Shown piece after piece: positions 12,820 through 25,748 of a stretch of 64,000 nt of DNA (positions are counted from its first letter, which is position 1; each line of letters opens with the position of its first letter). Below the pieces are notes generated by a model. That model saw only the letters and a program-made list of their open reading frames with translations, made no database searches and was not told where the DNA came from. Source of the stretch: Magnolia sinica. Its lineage: Eukaryota > Streptophyta > Magnoliopsida > Magnoliales > Magnoliaceae. A program made the position numbers and the translations under genes. The stretch spans positions 50,323,658 to 50,387,657 of the forward strand of contig NC_080583.1 in the NCBI RefSeq assembly GCF_029962835.1. The letters are read 5' to 3'.

Positions 12820-15720
12820 CTAGACTTACATCACGAAACTCAAGGCCCTAGGTAGACAAGAGCAAAGAAAACATGTGAGGAAAATGCAGTAAATGAGATG
12901 GGCTATGATCTTAACCTTACATCACAGAACCCAAGGACTCGGGTAGGTAAATGAAAAGAAACGATGTATAAAGAAAGGACAGAAGAAGTGACATGGGTTA
13001 ATTTTGTAAATATATTGGGGATGTGTGGAGTGGAATGCGATTTGAGCTTGATTGAGATGTGAGTGAGAAAAGGGAGACTAAACACCCTTTTCTGTAAAAG
13101 AGATAGTTGGACATCCTCAATTCTAACCCTACTCATGGCTTTTATGGCTTCTTTAATATACTTTTCCATTTCCTAGGTTGGGCAATACCTTGGCATTGTC
13201 AGGAATATTCAGGACACCTCAACACCTCATATAAGCTTTCTGAGCCCCTTAGGCTCTCTTTGCACTTCCTCCCCTCACCCTATCCCTTCTAGAATTGTCT
13301 AGACCGTCCCCTAAGGCTATGTGTGAAGCCCTTTATATAACCTACAAAGGCCTCCCATGCAAGGACTGATGTTGATTTTTTTAATATTTAAAAACCAATT
13401 TAGAGACTATCGCTAGTATTGGGTTGTGGCGCCGAAAAGTGGTTTTGCAAACTATTGGACTTTGTATGGGGGGTATTTGAACTTTTTCTCCTCCTAATAC
13501 CTGGACTTTTTAGTTTTTGGAGAATGTAGGTGATCAACGGGGTTCATTCTTCATTGTTTTTGGTGGTGGTCAATCAGATCCAATGGTTGCCTTAGGGAGG
13601 TTCCAAGGATCGGTTCCTTTTGACCCATCCGATTTTGTATGTTTGTTAGGCTATATAAGAGTAATTTATTAGAGTGAAACATAATTAGGATTCTCATATG
13701 ACTTGGATGTTCGACCAATTTTTGATTGGCCGGGCTTTTAGTTCCGATGATCCATTCTGGTAAATATCCCTAGGTTAGGCGATGTTCCTTTTCGCCTTGG
13801 TACTCAAATTTTGATGCTTCCCTTGGATCAATTGGATATGTTTTATCAAGATAATTAAGTCGTCAGAGTTCCTAAGGGGCTTGGTCATTGGCCAAATTTG
13901 ATTAATTAGATTTTGGAACAGTCGATCGGGACAGTGGGTTCTTTCCTGAACATGCCAGGGATTCTTGCTTTTTAACCCACTTGGGTTGTTAACGATTCCT
14001 AGGTCGCCCAAATATGGTTTTATCATAATGTTGTGTGAATAGGATTTCTAAGGAGTTTGAATAGATTGGTCAAATTTTGATTGATTAGTTATAAATCTAC
14101 TAATTTGGTCCTTTAAGTGTTCCCAAGACATGCCAAGGATGCTATACCATTTAACCTGCATGATTTTTCAATAGTTCTCATCATGTAGAGTTGATAGAAG
14201 CCAAGCCAAAGCTCATGGTGTAGTTTATTCTTGTTTTGGGTGGAGTGTATACAATACACTAATTTAGGATATTAAAGTCGATTTCATAATTAAATCCAAG
14301 TTTATGTAAATATACTATATAATTTTAATGCATTGCTATTTTTGGATTTCACTTTATTCTCATAACAAGCTGCCAAACACCATAGAGTATTCGTAATCAC
14401 CTTGATTTATATTATGGATTCCAATGCATTTCAAATAAAAGCTCCCAAGTGATTGCATCAAAATCTTTTTTGTTTTTTGTACCTTGTATGTGTGCATGTC
14501 TGATAATAGGATGTGAATGAGTATTGATTACTATAAATTTAATGTACAAGGTCCACCAGGACCATCTTTCAGGTTGTTTTAGGATGGTTGATGGGATTCT
14601 AGCATTATTTCAAAATACAATCTTCAAGAAGCCATCTTTATCTTCTTATTAAAATCCTCACCTATCATTTATATACGGCGGAGATGCTCACTCATTCTTA
14701 CTTTCTCGGTGAACAAATGGCACAAACCACCAACCACCCATACATAACAATGCATTCAACCTAAATAATTGGTTCCCATTCTGGATAAAGTATAATAAAA
14801 TATTCACATTAATATAATGATCTCAACAATTTGGTTTCCCTTGTGGAATTTTGATCATGATTAATGAGGCAACTACTAAAATTGAATGATCACGATCTTC
14901 CATTGAGATATGCTAATCCAAAAAGGGCCCATACAACTTGGGTGGTTTAGATCGAGGTCGATGCTGTTTATACTCGGCCAATCACAACCGAATGGTTCAG
15001 TAGGTGCCCCCTTGATGATCATGCCATATGAAGAGTTAGAAGTATGTTAAATGCTAAAGTTATATTAAAAGTAACTATATGCAAAGCAAGAGTCCTACCC
15101 AAGAAGTCTCTTTGCAAGTATTAATCATCACTCCCACAAAACCTCTGCAGATGCAAGAGTCTTACCATGAGACTCCAGTAAACCTTCCTATGCATGACGG
15201 GAAAGCATACGTAATCTTTTATACACATGACGTAATATAATGGACTACATTTATGTGAAGAATTAATGAGATTTACATTTTAACTATTTAAAATTCTCAC
15301 GTGGCAGAAACTTATGTGCAGCCATCGCCTCTTATGAGCCTATAAAATTAGCACCCAGAGAAGAGATTTGAGACATCACCATACATAACCAATCAATTTT
15401 TGAGTATAATGCTACTTATGTTAGTTTTTTGCTTTTTAGCTTAACTATTCTATTTTATGTCTAGTCTCACTACAATAAGTTTAGAATTTATAATTTAACT
15501 TAGATACACTAGTGTTTAATACCATCACTGTAGTATGCCTTAAGGATATATTAAATATCCATGGCATTTCACGTTGGATTCCACCAATCACCAAGTTCTT
15601 ACTTGGCATATCACACCACTTACATCCTACGGACTTTATACCTCAATCGTTCTGTGCATATAGATAATCATAGATATTTGTTTTTGTCTTTCTGTTTAAT
15701 TTACTTTTCTTTCATCGATC

Positions 15721-15722
<2 letters not shown>
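12820..15722. other. Unassigned intergenic sequence
   Basis: Immediately after the duplication, 12820-12960 has imperfect copies of a unit of roughly 100 bp (lines beginning with ACTTACATCAC). The rest is AT-rich with no convincing open frame, RNA gene or repeat family that I recognise. Confidence 0.5.

Positions 15723-15757
<35 letters not shown>
15723..15757. repeat. (AT)n microsatellite
   Basis: A perfect AT run of about 35 bp. Confidence 0.95.
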
Positions 15758-15759
<2 letters not shown>

Positions 15760-16247
15760 CAATAAAATCAACTATTAACTTTATTTTTAATTTTGCCCAT
15801 CTATCATTAATTTTATTAAGAAATCTGATAGGTATCATCGTTGCAGGAAAAGTACTTGTCACAATGTAAAAGATCTCATGCTAAACCCTGATCGTAGTAT
15901 AGTGGCTGACAGTGGCTGAACGTCTGACCGGGCTTATTCATAACACGTGTGGCCGAACGACAACGTAAACAAAAGACCTGTAAAGTGGTGGGTGATCATT
16001 GCTTAAAAATAATTAAACGGTGATACGTCTGGGTGGGGAGAAAATTTCGAAATCTTTTGGGTTTTGCCTGCGTAGTTCGAATCCTGTGAAGATCTAACGG
16101 TATTTGAACTTTGAGATTTCACGTATACGATCCATAGAGTGTTCATCATATCAATGGTTTGGATCACTTTAGTGGGACCACGTCCATGCGCCGGTGCATC
16201 AGCACGCACTATTTTATGTTGTGATGCATCATGCATCTCAATCTCGT

Positions 16248-16691
16248 CGGAAGCTTGTGGGACCCACAGAGATGCCTGTGATAAATCCGCTCTATCCAAC
16301 AGATTCTCGAGACCACGATAGGAGTCTAAAAATGAGGCAGATCCAAAACTCAACTGGGCCACACCAAGTGAAACAGCAGCGATTGAACGCCTGCAATTGG
16401 AAAATTCGCGGGCGACGGAAGTTTGGTATCAGGATGATATTTGTGCCTGCAGTTTATCTGAATGGTAAAAACCCTATGAACGGTTCATAGTTTGGATGGC
16501 ATATTAATATCATTGTCGGCTCTAGGAATGTTTCAACGGTGGAAGTTTCCGCTCCAACCTTTTCATTTGATGTGGCCCACATGAGTTTTTGATTTGTCTA
16601 AAATTTGGAATCCAATCATATTGTGGTTTTTGAAACTGATGGACAGAGTGGATTTGTCACGGGAAACTCTGTGGGCCCCACATAACTTCCG
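16248..16691. mobile_element. Family C inverted-repeat MITE upstream of MIC10
   Basis: The two ends are inverted copies of each other over at least 50 bp: CGGAAGCTTGTGGGACCCACAG at the left pairs with CTGTGGGCCCCACATAACTTCCG at the right. The interior carries the family words GAGGCAGATCCAAAACTCA and TTTCAACGGTGGAA, which recur at 24500-25500 and 26590-27600. No transposase is present. I did not find a clean target duplication. It ends about 125 bp before the MIC10 start codon, so it probably supplies promoter or 5' leader sequence. Confidence 0.7.
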
Positions 16692-16815
16692 ATCACAGGA
16701 ACCGTATTGTAGCCCGGGGGCACAGCCAATTCGCGTCCCTTTGAATATGTACTATCTCATATACACCGCATAACCGTCCATGCCCTCTTACCGAGCGGAA
16801 ACACGCCCTTATTCC

Positions 16816-16957
16816 ATGGAGGAAAACAAGGAAAAGAAGGAAGGAGCAGCACAGCTGTATGACTTGAATGCAAAATGGGATACTTGCTTCGATCTAACTA
16901 TCCGTCGCTTTGTCTATTCTTCTCTGTCTGGTGCTTTTGGTGGTCTCCTTCTCTTCA
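16816..16957 (+). CDS. MIC10: MICOS complex subunit MIC10, exon 1
   Basis: Encodes residues 1-47 plus the first base of codon 48. MIC10 is a small inner-membrane protein that bends the membrane at crista junctions and organises the MICOS complex of mitochondria. This exon holds the acidic/basic N-terminus, the family block LNAKWDTCFDL, then IRRFVYSSLSGAFGGLLLF (about residues 29-47), the first membrane segment with its glycine-rich stretch. The exon ends TTCA before a GT donor (GTACGC), phase 1. Exon 2 at 60070 supplies GA to make AGA (Arg48), restoring the LLLF-R-SPVTRW signature that I recall for plant members. I chose the ATG at 16816 because it gives the usual short N-terminus; an in-frame ATG at 16780 would add 12 residues. 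Identity rests on recognition of the family, not on a search. Confidence 0.88.
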
Positions 16958-19190
16958 GTACGCCTTCTTTTCTTTCTAATTCTTTTCTTTTGATACCCCA
17001 TTTACTTTTCAATCACAGAAACTCTGATATTTCTTTAAAAAAAAATAATAATCTTTTTTTATGGAATTTGGGATTTTTTAATTTTTGTTAGAGCCCTTTT
17101 AATTTCAAGGCATCTGGCTATTTAGGGTGAGGGTGGCACTTTATTCTGAAGGAGGATTGCGTGAATATTGGATCGTAGTCTAATGCTGTCTGACATGCAT
17201 CATTTACTAAACTAGGATTAATGATACAAGAAACAAGTGAAAATTGAACCTTCTTTGAGGGGAAATCATTCCTAATGATACATGTTACCAGATTTAGGGC
17301 TCAACATCATCCTCCGACATCCTCCCAAACAAGATATATAAGGACTGTGGAAGAGATCAAACCGCCTTCTAGTAGAATAACTAACGGAATCAAAAGAAAC
17401 CTTGATAAATTCATTCAATCAAAGAATCATGAGGAATTCCATATATATGGCCTTTTGTATGTTCTTTTTGATAGATTATACATAAGGCCATGTATTTATC
17501 ACCATTTGAGTATGTGTTTTTGGTCGATTAATCATAATTCACGAACAACTCCATACAAATGAGTACATACTGTTGTATTTACTGCCTTTTGTGCATATAA
17601 GTTTTCCCAATTTAACTAAAAGTCCACCTATTTCTAGCTATAAACTTTCCTAAATTGATTAAGACACCATTACCAGGCTAAATGATTTAAAAACAGGAAG
17701 CTAAAATAAAAACAAAGGAACCAATGCTTAACCATGAGGTCTACATGTGACAATTGGCCAATTGGAATCAGTGAAGCAAATGCTTTAGCTTTTGTGGCAT
17801 CTTGCATTAGCTTTCGAATTTTGGGATTAATTTCTCTTGGTTGCAACATGATATTTGTGAAATTGCTTAGAGAAAGAAGCAAAAAGAAAGAAAGAAGAGA
17901 GTAGAGAGAAAAGAGAGATAAGAAAAGATGGGATTAAGGTTGGATGTTCGCACATCCCTCTTTCTATAGTTAGTTTCTATAGTTAGTTAAGTAAAAACCA
18001 ACAATGCCAAAGGTGCCAATACTTATTACAATGCCATAAGTACAATCAAGGTGTACACAATTAGATTAAGTAAGAGGCAATGAACAAAGGATAAAAGGAA
18101 ATGAGTCATGATCATACGGTTATCTACCATGTGGAATGCACATACACCACAATCAATTTGGACGATGAATCATAAGAACTAACGTGATCTTTATCAACAA
18201 TAATATTACTTTTAATAAAATCTTGCTTGCTTATAAAAGAGGATTATGGTACCCTTGGTAATATCATATTTTCTACTTTTGCATTGTAGCTACTTTGTTT
18301 ATGGACTCAATGCCTAGTTTGTATTTAAAAGAGATAATTCGTGTTACTTCCATTCCATTAGAATCATGACTGTAGTAAGGGTGGTCGGAAGTGAACAATA
18401 AAAGGTTGAGGATTATTTGGAAGCTTGAATACTAGCCAACCAGCCACCTTTGCTTGGCATGTTGTAACTTAAATTTGGTGGTAATTTTGTTGGCAAATTG
18501 GGTTTGCTTGGAACCCAGGGAATAATTTGGGATGATCTGGAATAGCTTGGAGGGTTTTTCAGGTCCTATGTGATGTAGGATAGATGGAAAGAAAATAAGA
18601 AGAGAAAAATGGATTTTTGCAGACACGACTATAGACACCCTACTTGAGATAACACAACTAATCTATGCATTGCCAAGCCCCTCCCAAAACCCCAAAATTT
18701 GAACCGTATCAAAGCCTGAATTCGAGTCCAATGAGCCACCTGCAACATGGATCATTGCGAAACTTGAGGTTCGGTGAGGTGGAGAGAATTCTACACCCAC
18801 CTCGAGTGATGCGCTTGGCTCCAAATGACTAGTTTACCCTTGAACTTCCACATTTTTACATTCCATACCATCCTTCTCAACCAATAAGAGGATGCCATGT
18901 GGCACACCCATACTCTGAGCTAGTCACAACCCTTCTAGCCTTCATTAGCCCCCAAACTTCACATAAATTGCCAAAAGACCATTCACCTCACCTATAAATA
19001 TTCCCCATCCTCTTCATTTCCACAAGACACATCCTTTCAAGGAGAGAAAGAGAGTGTGAGGATAGGAGCCTTTCCAACCCTAGCCAAGCCTAGCTACGCC
19101 CAAGCCAAAAAAATGCCGACCACCTCCCTTGAGTCGATCCTAGCGACAATTCGGCCACCCATCCTTCTCTCTTAGATAACCCCAGCCATA
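16958..19190. other. Start of MIC10 intron, unassigned
   Basis: AT-rich sequence with pyrimidine tracts. A short open frame at 17275-17562 lacks any recognisable motif. No repeat family was identified with confidence. 18640-19190 contains promoter-like and LTR-like text, but no boundaries could be fixed. Confidence 0.4.
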
Positions 19191-19194
19191 GATC

Positions 19195-19690
19195 AAATTC
19201 ATTTATCACAGCATCGATATTTGCATCATCTCTCTCCTTAACCCCCCTACTTCTCTAGCCTATCTGAGTGTATTCTCTGGGGCTTGTTGGATTTTCGAAT
19301 TCTGCCACATCAAAAACTTAGGCTAATTGGAGTCCTTTTTCATTTCTTTATTGTCTTTCACATGTAAACAGGTTCTAGCAGATCGCATGCATTCCAATTC
19401 CTCGCTTCCACTTTTGAGTTGGATATTACACCCCTTCATCCTCATCATTTATGCATTGTAAGATTTACATTAGCATATCTCTTCTTAACCTCCCTGCTAC
19501 TTTAGTCGATTCGAAAGTATGCTCTGCGGCCTGCTGAATTTCCAAATCTTGCCATATCAAAAACTCAAACCGATCGGAGTTCCTTTTTTATTTCTTTACC
19601 ATCTCTCTAAGGTAACTGGGTCATGGCGGATCACATGCATTTCGATCCCTCATTCCCACTCCTAAGTTAGGCAATACATATCATCAATTT
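19195..19690. repeat. Diverged tandem duplication, LTR-like
   Basis: Two units of roughly 250 bp follow one another. Each has CATATCTCTC/CATCTCTCTC-CTTAACC, a TCTG-GGC/TCTGCGGC word, CCACATCAAAAACT/CCATATCAAAAACT and a TGCATT-C-AT-CCTC word. Just after them comes AAAGGAGTTGCCTAACACCTTC (19774-19795), a phrase I associate with plant LTR retrotransposons. Classification is tentative. Confidence 0.5.
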
Positions 19691-20113
19691 CATTACATTA
19701 CCGTCGGCTAATTAAATCCCTTATAATCCGCTAAGTTTTGTGAAGTAGAGACTGTGCATTCCTTTGGGTAAAGGAGTTGCCTAACACCTTCATTCTCTGT
19801 CACCGTGGCTCCTTAACTTCGAATCCTAGGTTGTAGATCAGGGGTCATTATAAAATAGAGGATCCTCGGATTCTTTGGTTTCTAAAGATTCTCTGGTGGG
19901 ATTGTCTTTCGGTGCAAGGGATGAGGGTATGCATGACTTCTTCCAGTTTGTTCACACCGGGGCTATTTAGTGGCAACAAGAATGACAGGGCATGAGGTCA
20001 AAGAAGTCGCCTGAAGGCATGAGAGAGCTGCTAAGCTTAGAATGCTCCAATCATGAAGTTGCGGTCAAGTTCAATGGTGGGAAAAAGGGCGAGATTGCGT
20101 AAATGTGGTGATC

Positions 20114-21345
20114 AATGTTAATATTATCTTAGAATGTGAGAGGGCTGGGATGTAGAGTCAAGAGGGCCCACATTAAGAAAGTTTGCAAGAAAGCAAAGGC
20201 CGACATCATCGTGTTGCAAGAATATAAGCTCCAGACTATCTCTTCAGGTATGCTTCATTCCATTTGGGGTATTGAGAATAAGGATTGAGTCTCTGTTAAC
20301 GTCGTGAGATGTGATAAATGGAGAAAGGTTGATTCTTTCTTCAGATCTTTTCCCGTTTCTATTCTGTTATGTGATACTTAATCTGGGATCCGATGGGTTA
20401 TGACTTCCATTTATAGCTTGTGTCTAAAAACTCAGCATGACCAATTATGGGAGGAGCTTGATAGTGCCAGATGGAAATGGGGATTCCCTTGGTGCATTGG
20501 CGGTGATTTTAATTTTGTTTGTTTTTCGTATGAAAAATCTTTTTTTTTTTTTGGGGGGTTGTCATTTTATTCGTGGTTTCACCAACTAGTGGACTTGCCT
20601 ATGGGTGTCAAATATACTTGGTCAAATGAGTAGGAACATGTTGCTATGTCTCGTCTGAATAGATTCTTATTCTCTATAGAGTGGATTGAAAGTTTCCCTT
20701 TAGTGATCCAACGTGGTCTGCCGAGAGTGCTAGCGGATCATCGTCCTATTGTTCTTGAAGTTCTAGAAGAAAATTGCAGCCCAAAGCCTTTTAGAGTCGA
20801 AGCGGTTTGGCTGGAGATTAATGGTTTTGAGCAGTTGGTGGGGCTCCTTCTTGGTGGACGGATACACTGGGTTCAGATTATGTCAAGGTGTTCCATAATG
20901 GTAATGGTGGCCATAACGGCCACCACCATTAGCTCTCGATACCGGGCATAACGGCTGTTACGGCCCCATAGGTTTTTCGGGGGTTTTTTCAATAAATAAA
21001 AATATAAAAAAGAGGGGGGTGGGGGTGGAAAACCATTACGGTGCTATTATGACCTTTATAGGGGATGTAACGTGCTGTTAACAGCAATTACATGTCATTT
21101 TTTTCCATAACGGTTGTTACTACCGTTATAACCCTGTAACACGTAATGGCTGCCACCGTTACCTTTACGTAACGGCCTTTACAACACACCATGGATTATG
21201 TAGGAAGCTAAAATTATTGAAAGACAAGCTTAAAACATGGAAGAGAGACTTCCCTAGGGCGAGCGAAGCTGAATTTGAGAAAATTGCTGCAAAGATACAT
21301 GAGCTGGATCTTCTAGAAGAGAGTGACAATCCTTCAGCAAAAGGT
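20114..21345 (+). pseudogene. LINE fragment, endonuclease domain
   Basis: A decayed LINE ORF2 reads through several frames. Visible are NVRGLG near the start, the IIVLQE-KL block near 20205, the endonuclease signature GGDFNF at about 20502, and the downstream LADHRP box near 20735. LINE reading resumes with LKLLKDKLKTWKRDF at about 21210 after the F element at 20884-21193. Stops and frameshifts make it non-functional, and the reverse transcriptase part is missing. A T14G6 run at about 20539 lies inside the endonuclease region. Confidence 0.8.
20884..21193. mobile_element. Family F hAT-like MITE with 8-bp target duplication
   Basis: Flanked by perfect GATTATGT repeats (20876-20883 and 21194-21201). 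LINE coding sequence is contiguous on either side once this 310-bp insert is ignored, so both ends are exact. The termini are CAAGGTGTTCC at the left and, inverted, CATGGTGTGTT at the right. The inside is a set of ACGG/CCGTTA words giving strong self-complementarity. The 8-bp duplication and CA-GGTGT ends suggest hAT. No transposase is present. Confidence 0.85.
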
Positions 21346-21899
21346 AGTAGTGGGTCATCTTCATCGTGAATGTGGTCCAAACTTATTGGATAGAAGTCAC
21401 CATTTTCAGCTAAATTTGCCATGCCTTGAATTTCGTAATTGAAGCTTTATGTTGTAATGCATTTAGATGAGCCGATCCAACATCCTGGTCTGTAGTCTAT
21501 TTCTATTATTTGAATGAATGATAATAGTAGAATGCATCGCGTGCTGACCCCCCACCCACTCTCTCATGATACTACCATCCAATATAATCACTGTCTCGTT
21601 AGCTTGCCCCTCCCGCCATCTTTGTAAAAAAAATACAAATTACAATCCCCAAACAACTCTGCAAAAGTACAAATTACGTACTTTATAAATTACAATACTT
21701 AAACAATGGCTACAAGTTACAACTCCAACCCTAAATGGCAAATGCACAAATTACACTTTACAATACAATCCCAGTCCCCAAAAAACTCTAAAAATCTAAG
21801 AAGAAAATATCAAGCTTTCCTGTCACCCGTGCTGTAAAATAATAATTATATATGAAATTAAACAAAAATTAGAAATTTGCATTCCAACTTCCAACTGAT
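21346..21899. other. Unassigned AT-rich sequence
   Basis: Contains repeated ACAAATTACAAT words around 21630-21780. No gene or clear repeat boundary was seen. Confidence 0.4.
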
Positions 21900-23100
21900 T
21901 GTAGATCTACCTATTGTAATTTGTACTATAAGTTTATAACCATCAAGCATTGAAATAAGCAATCTCGGAAAATAGTTGCGAAAATAAATAAATAAACAAT
22001 TAGTAAAATGCATAACCAAATATGGTCTATTGCATGTTATTTCCACATTCATGTATTCTACATACATTTGTAACCATTAAGTGTCGAAATCGAAAAAAAA
22101 AAAAACAATTTTTTTATTTTTTAATTTTTTTTAATTTTTTTGCATTTTTCAAACATCACAAAAAATAGGTGTGAAAATAGAAAAGAAAAGAAAAAAAGAA
22201 AAAGAAAATGCATAACCAAGTATGATCTATTGCATGTTATTTCACATTCAAACATTTCACATGTATTGCAATCAAACATTTCATATGTATTGCAATCATC
22301 AAGCATCGAAAACAAAAAAGAAAACCCGAACATTTTCTAATTTGTTTTTGCATTTTTCAATAATCAAGAATAATGGGTGTGAAAAATAGAAAAATGCATA
22401 ACCAAATATGATATATTGCATGTCATTTTACATTCAAGTATTCTACATGCATTGCAACAATCAAGCATCGAAATTGGAAAAAAAAAAAAAACCTTTTTTT
22501 TTTTTTTTTTTTTCGCATTTTGCAAAAGTCACAGTAAATATGTGGAAAAATAGAAATAAAAGGATAGGAATCACGAAAAATAGGTGAGAAAATAGAAAAA
22601 TAAAATAATTAGAAAAGTGCATAACTAAGTCTGATCTATTGCACGTTATCCCACATTCAAGTATTCTACATGCATTTTATCCATCAAGCATCGAAATCGA
22701 AAAAAAAAACTTTTTCTAATTTTGTTTTACATTTTTCAAATATCACAAAAAATAGTTGCAAAAATACAAAAATAAAAAATTAAGAAAATGCATAACTAAA
22801 TGTGATCTATTGTATATTATTTCACTTTGAAGCATTTTATATGCATTGCAACCATCAAGCAACAAAATAAAAAAAGAACCATCTTTTTCTATTTTTTGCA
22901 TTTTAAAAAATAATGGAATATAGGTGTGAGAATAAAAAAAAAATAATAATTTGGAAAATGCATAACCAAATATGATTTATTGCATGCCATTTTACATTTA
23001 AGCATTCTACATGCATTACAACCATCAAGCATCAAAATCGAAAAAAAGTTTCTATTTTCTTTCATAAAACAATCAATTTTTGAAAATAATGAAAAATTAT
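21900..23100. repeat. Tandem array with unit of about 170 bp
   Basis: The block CATCAAGCATCGAAA or a near variant occurs at about 21941, 22074, 22297, 22459, 22682, 22853 and 23023. Each copy is linked with TGATCTATTGCATGTTATTT and GAAAATGCATAACCAA. Spacing ranges from 133 to 223 bp, with several near 162-171. A and T runs vary between units. No coding capacity. Confidence 0.8.
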
Positions 23101-23399
23101 AAAAAGGAATACCAAATCGAGAGAAATTTCAGCAAGATTAGGTTGTTTTGGTGTTTTCCCCTTTGATTTCATCATTTCTAGTAAGAAATCACAAAAAAAG
23201 GTACTATCCACAGTTTTTTAAAATTCCCAAAAAGCCCCGCTCGAGCTTTGATATCTTAAATCCTTCTTGATTTGAAGTTTTAATTATCAAAGATGGTACA
23301 AAAGTAGTTTGATTTAGCTTAGAATGAGTTTAGGAATAAAAAGCCCAAAGAGATGTGGAAAATCAAGTCCAAATGGGCCTTTTTATAGAAAAAAATAGC

Positions 23400-23540
23400 T
23401 ATTATTGGATCGTTATGGGTCGTAATGGCTGTTACTCGACCGTTTTTTGGAGGTGACCGTTACACACACGTATTGTGTAATGGCTAGCGTTGTTACTACC
23501 GTTATGTAACGGCCATTATGTAATGTTTTGGAATACCTTG
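23400..23540. mobile_element. Family F-type right terminus
   Basis: Reading inward on the minus strand from 23540 the sequence begins CAAGGTATTCC, close to the F terminus CAAGGTGTTCC. Inside it follow the same TAACGG/CCGTTA words as in 20884-21193 and 47991-48335. No matching left end with the following 8 bp (CTTATATT) was found upstream. This may be the right end of a larger F element that includes the 170-bp array, or a fragment. Confidence 0.6.
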
Positions 23541-24427
23541 CTTATATTTCTCCTTTCCTTTTATTCTTTTATGCTTATCTCAAACTTTTTGTTATTAAGA
23601 TCTCCCAAATTATTAATATATCTTATTAAAGATCCTTTAAAATTCTTTGTTAAATAAAGGCGTCAAAGAATGAAGCTAAATTCATGTGAAAGATATGCAT
23701 CTATTAAAGATCTTCAAACATAATTTAACATGTGGAGTTGAATGGACTGTAGGACCAAAAACTTGGCTTTTGGGGGCCACATCATTGCATGTTTCTTGTT
23801 ATCGTTCATGCTTGCATTATTTGTCACTGGTTGGAAAGAAATTGTTCACGAGTTTATAGACGATAGCAAACCTGCCTTTATAATGTGTCTTCCTTGTTGG
23901 ACATAGTTGATGGTAAAGCCTCACATGTCAAATCAACACCACTTATGTTGAATGGTGTTGTAGATCAATGTTCGCAATATTGATACTATCGGCCGATATT
24001 ATCGGTATCGCAATCCAATGATATGAAACCTGTCAGGAGATACTATGAAATTTTTTATTGTACGTAAATATCCAAAAAAATTGAAAAAAAAATTTAAAAA
24101 AATGAGAGAAACTTCCAACAAGGTGGATTTTTGTACCTGTAGAAGAGATTGCCTTAATCGGAAGCTGCATTTGGTGGGCCATTTGAATCGAAGTGCATTG
24201 TTCATAGGTTAGTGCAAAGAAAATCTTCGATTCCCTTTTTTTTTTTTCTTATTCTTTCTTCGAATAAATTATTGCTTGAAAACAGAATTGTTTTTGAAAG
24301 ATAATGTGAAAAAATCCAGAGGAATCCAGAGATTTGGGAGAGAAATTAAGGTTTTAGGGTTCCGGAAGGCCGGAACCGTCTTTGCTTCCAAAAATAGCTT
24401 CCGAGTCTTTCTTATCACGCGTAGTTG

Positions 24428-25614
24428 GACGCGGATTTCATGCAAAAGCCTTTCACGCATGAAGTTTTTGCGCTGGGATGCTAGGTGGGGCCCACCATGA
24501 TGTTTGTGAGAAATCCGCCACGTCCATCTGTTTTGCGAGCTTATTTTAGGACATGCGACTGAAAATGAGGTGGATCCAAAATTCAGGTGGGCTGCAAGGG
24601 AGGAAATAGTAGGGATTCGGTGACCATCGTTGAAACATTTTTATAGCCACAGAAGTTTCGTATCAGGATAAGTTTTTTGTGTTTTCACTTCATCCCAGTG
24701 GGAATTAGAATTGTACATGAATCGAGTTAGCTCGGTTAACTCGCTGACTCGACTCGAAAAAGCTCGATTTGACTCGGTTCGAAATTGAGTTCGAGCCGAG
24801 TCGAGTTGATTTTTGGAGCTCAAAAAAATTTCAAGCCGAGTTCGAGCTTGGCCGAGCTTGAATCGACTCAGATCAAACCTTAACTCGAATCGAACTTTGG
24901 ATCGAACTAGTTCGGTGACTCGGTTATTTTGATATTGATGTTGCTTACTAAGTGTTTGATGAAATGACTCAACGAAGTATTGTTTCGGGTGGATACATTC
25001 TCTGTGGGATTGGCCGGTGGCGAGGAAGGTATGGATATGAAACAAATCACTACCAAAAAAACAAACATTACATGATAAAAAAACTACCCTTGGATCTTGA
25101 TTTTGATGCAGCCTACCGAGTGTTTGATGAAATTGAGAGATTGAAGGCGCACTTCATGCATTTGAGAAAATGCCGCATAGGCTCGAACTTGGCTTGAATT
25201 GGCCTGAGCAACTGATCGAACCGAGCCGAGCTGGCTAGTCAGGCTCCAGGACTGAGCCGAGCCAAGTTTGAGCTAGGGTCAACTTGTGGCCGAGCCGAGT
25301 CGAGCTGTGCCAAGCTCGACTCGGTTCAACTCATGTACAACTCTAGTGGGAATGACCTCATAAACGGTTTGGATATCATATAAACATCAAGGTGGAGCCC
25401 AGGAAAGTTTCAACGGTAGGAAACTCTTTCCCCACTTTTCCCTCTCGTATGGCCCACTTGAGTTTTGGATCCACCTCATTTTCAGTCGCATGTCCTAAAA
25501 TGAGCTCGCAAAATGGATGGACAAGGTGGACTTCTCACAAACGTCACAATGGGCCCCACCTAGCATCCCAACATAGGAACTTCCTGCGAAAGCCTTTTAC
25601 AGGAGATCCGCGTC
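24428..25614. mobile_element. Family C long-inverted-repeat MITE, split by a hAT element
   Basis: The two ends form inverted repeats of more than 150 bp: GGGATGCTAGGTGGGGCCCA at left pairs with TGGGCCCCACCTAGCATCCC at right. They continue outward to GACGCGGAT/ATCCGCGTC. Without the inner insertion the element would be about 540 bp and almost a perfect foldback. The outer limits are approximate because no target duplication was found. Confidence 0.8.
24706..25345. mobile_element. hAT-type non-autonomous element inside the C element
   Basis: Flanked by perfect 8-bp repeats GTGGGAAT (24698-24705 and 25346-25353). The ends are 15-bp inverted repeats, TAGAATTGTACATGA and TCATGTACAACTCTA, with one mismatch. 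The interior has many GAGCCGAG / CTCGACTCG words. It also has a partial internal duplication: AGTGTTTGATGAAAT occurs at about 24950 and again at about 25119. No transposase. TSD and TIR together make hAT a firm call. Confidence 0.88.
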
Positions 25615-25748
25615 TGGTGTGGATTGAGAGCCTTGGAGACGGACGGTCCTGTCAGGGGCTTTGTAGGGCCGACCATGATATATGTGTTTTATCCACACCG
25701 TCCATCTATTTTGATAGGTCATTTTAGGGTATAAGCCCAAAATGTGGG

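Noticed and set aside
20884..23540. Reading 20884 to 23540 as a single 2.7-kb F element enclosing the 170-bp array
   Set aside because: The two ends match well (CAAGGTGTTCC and CAAGGTATTCC inverted), but flanking 8-mers GATTATGT and CTTATATT do not. The perfect duplication and LINE continuity place the partner end at 21193.
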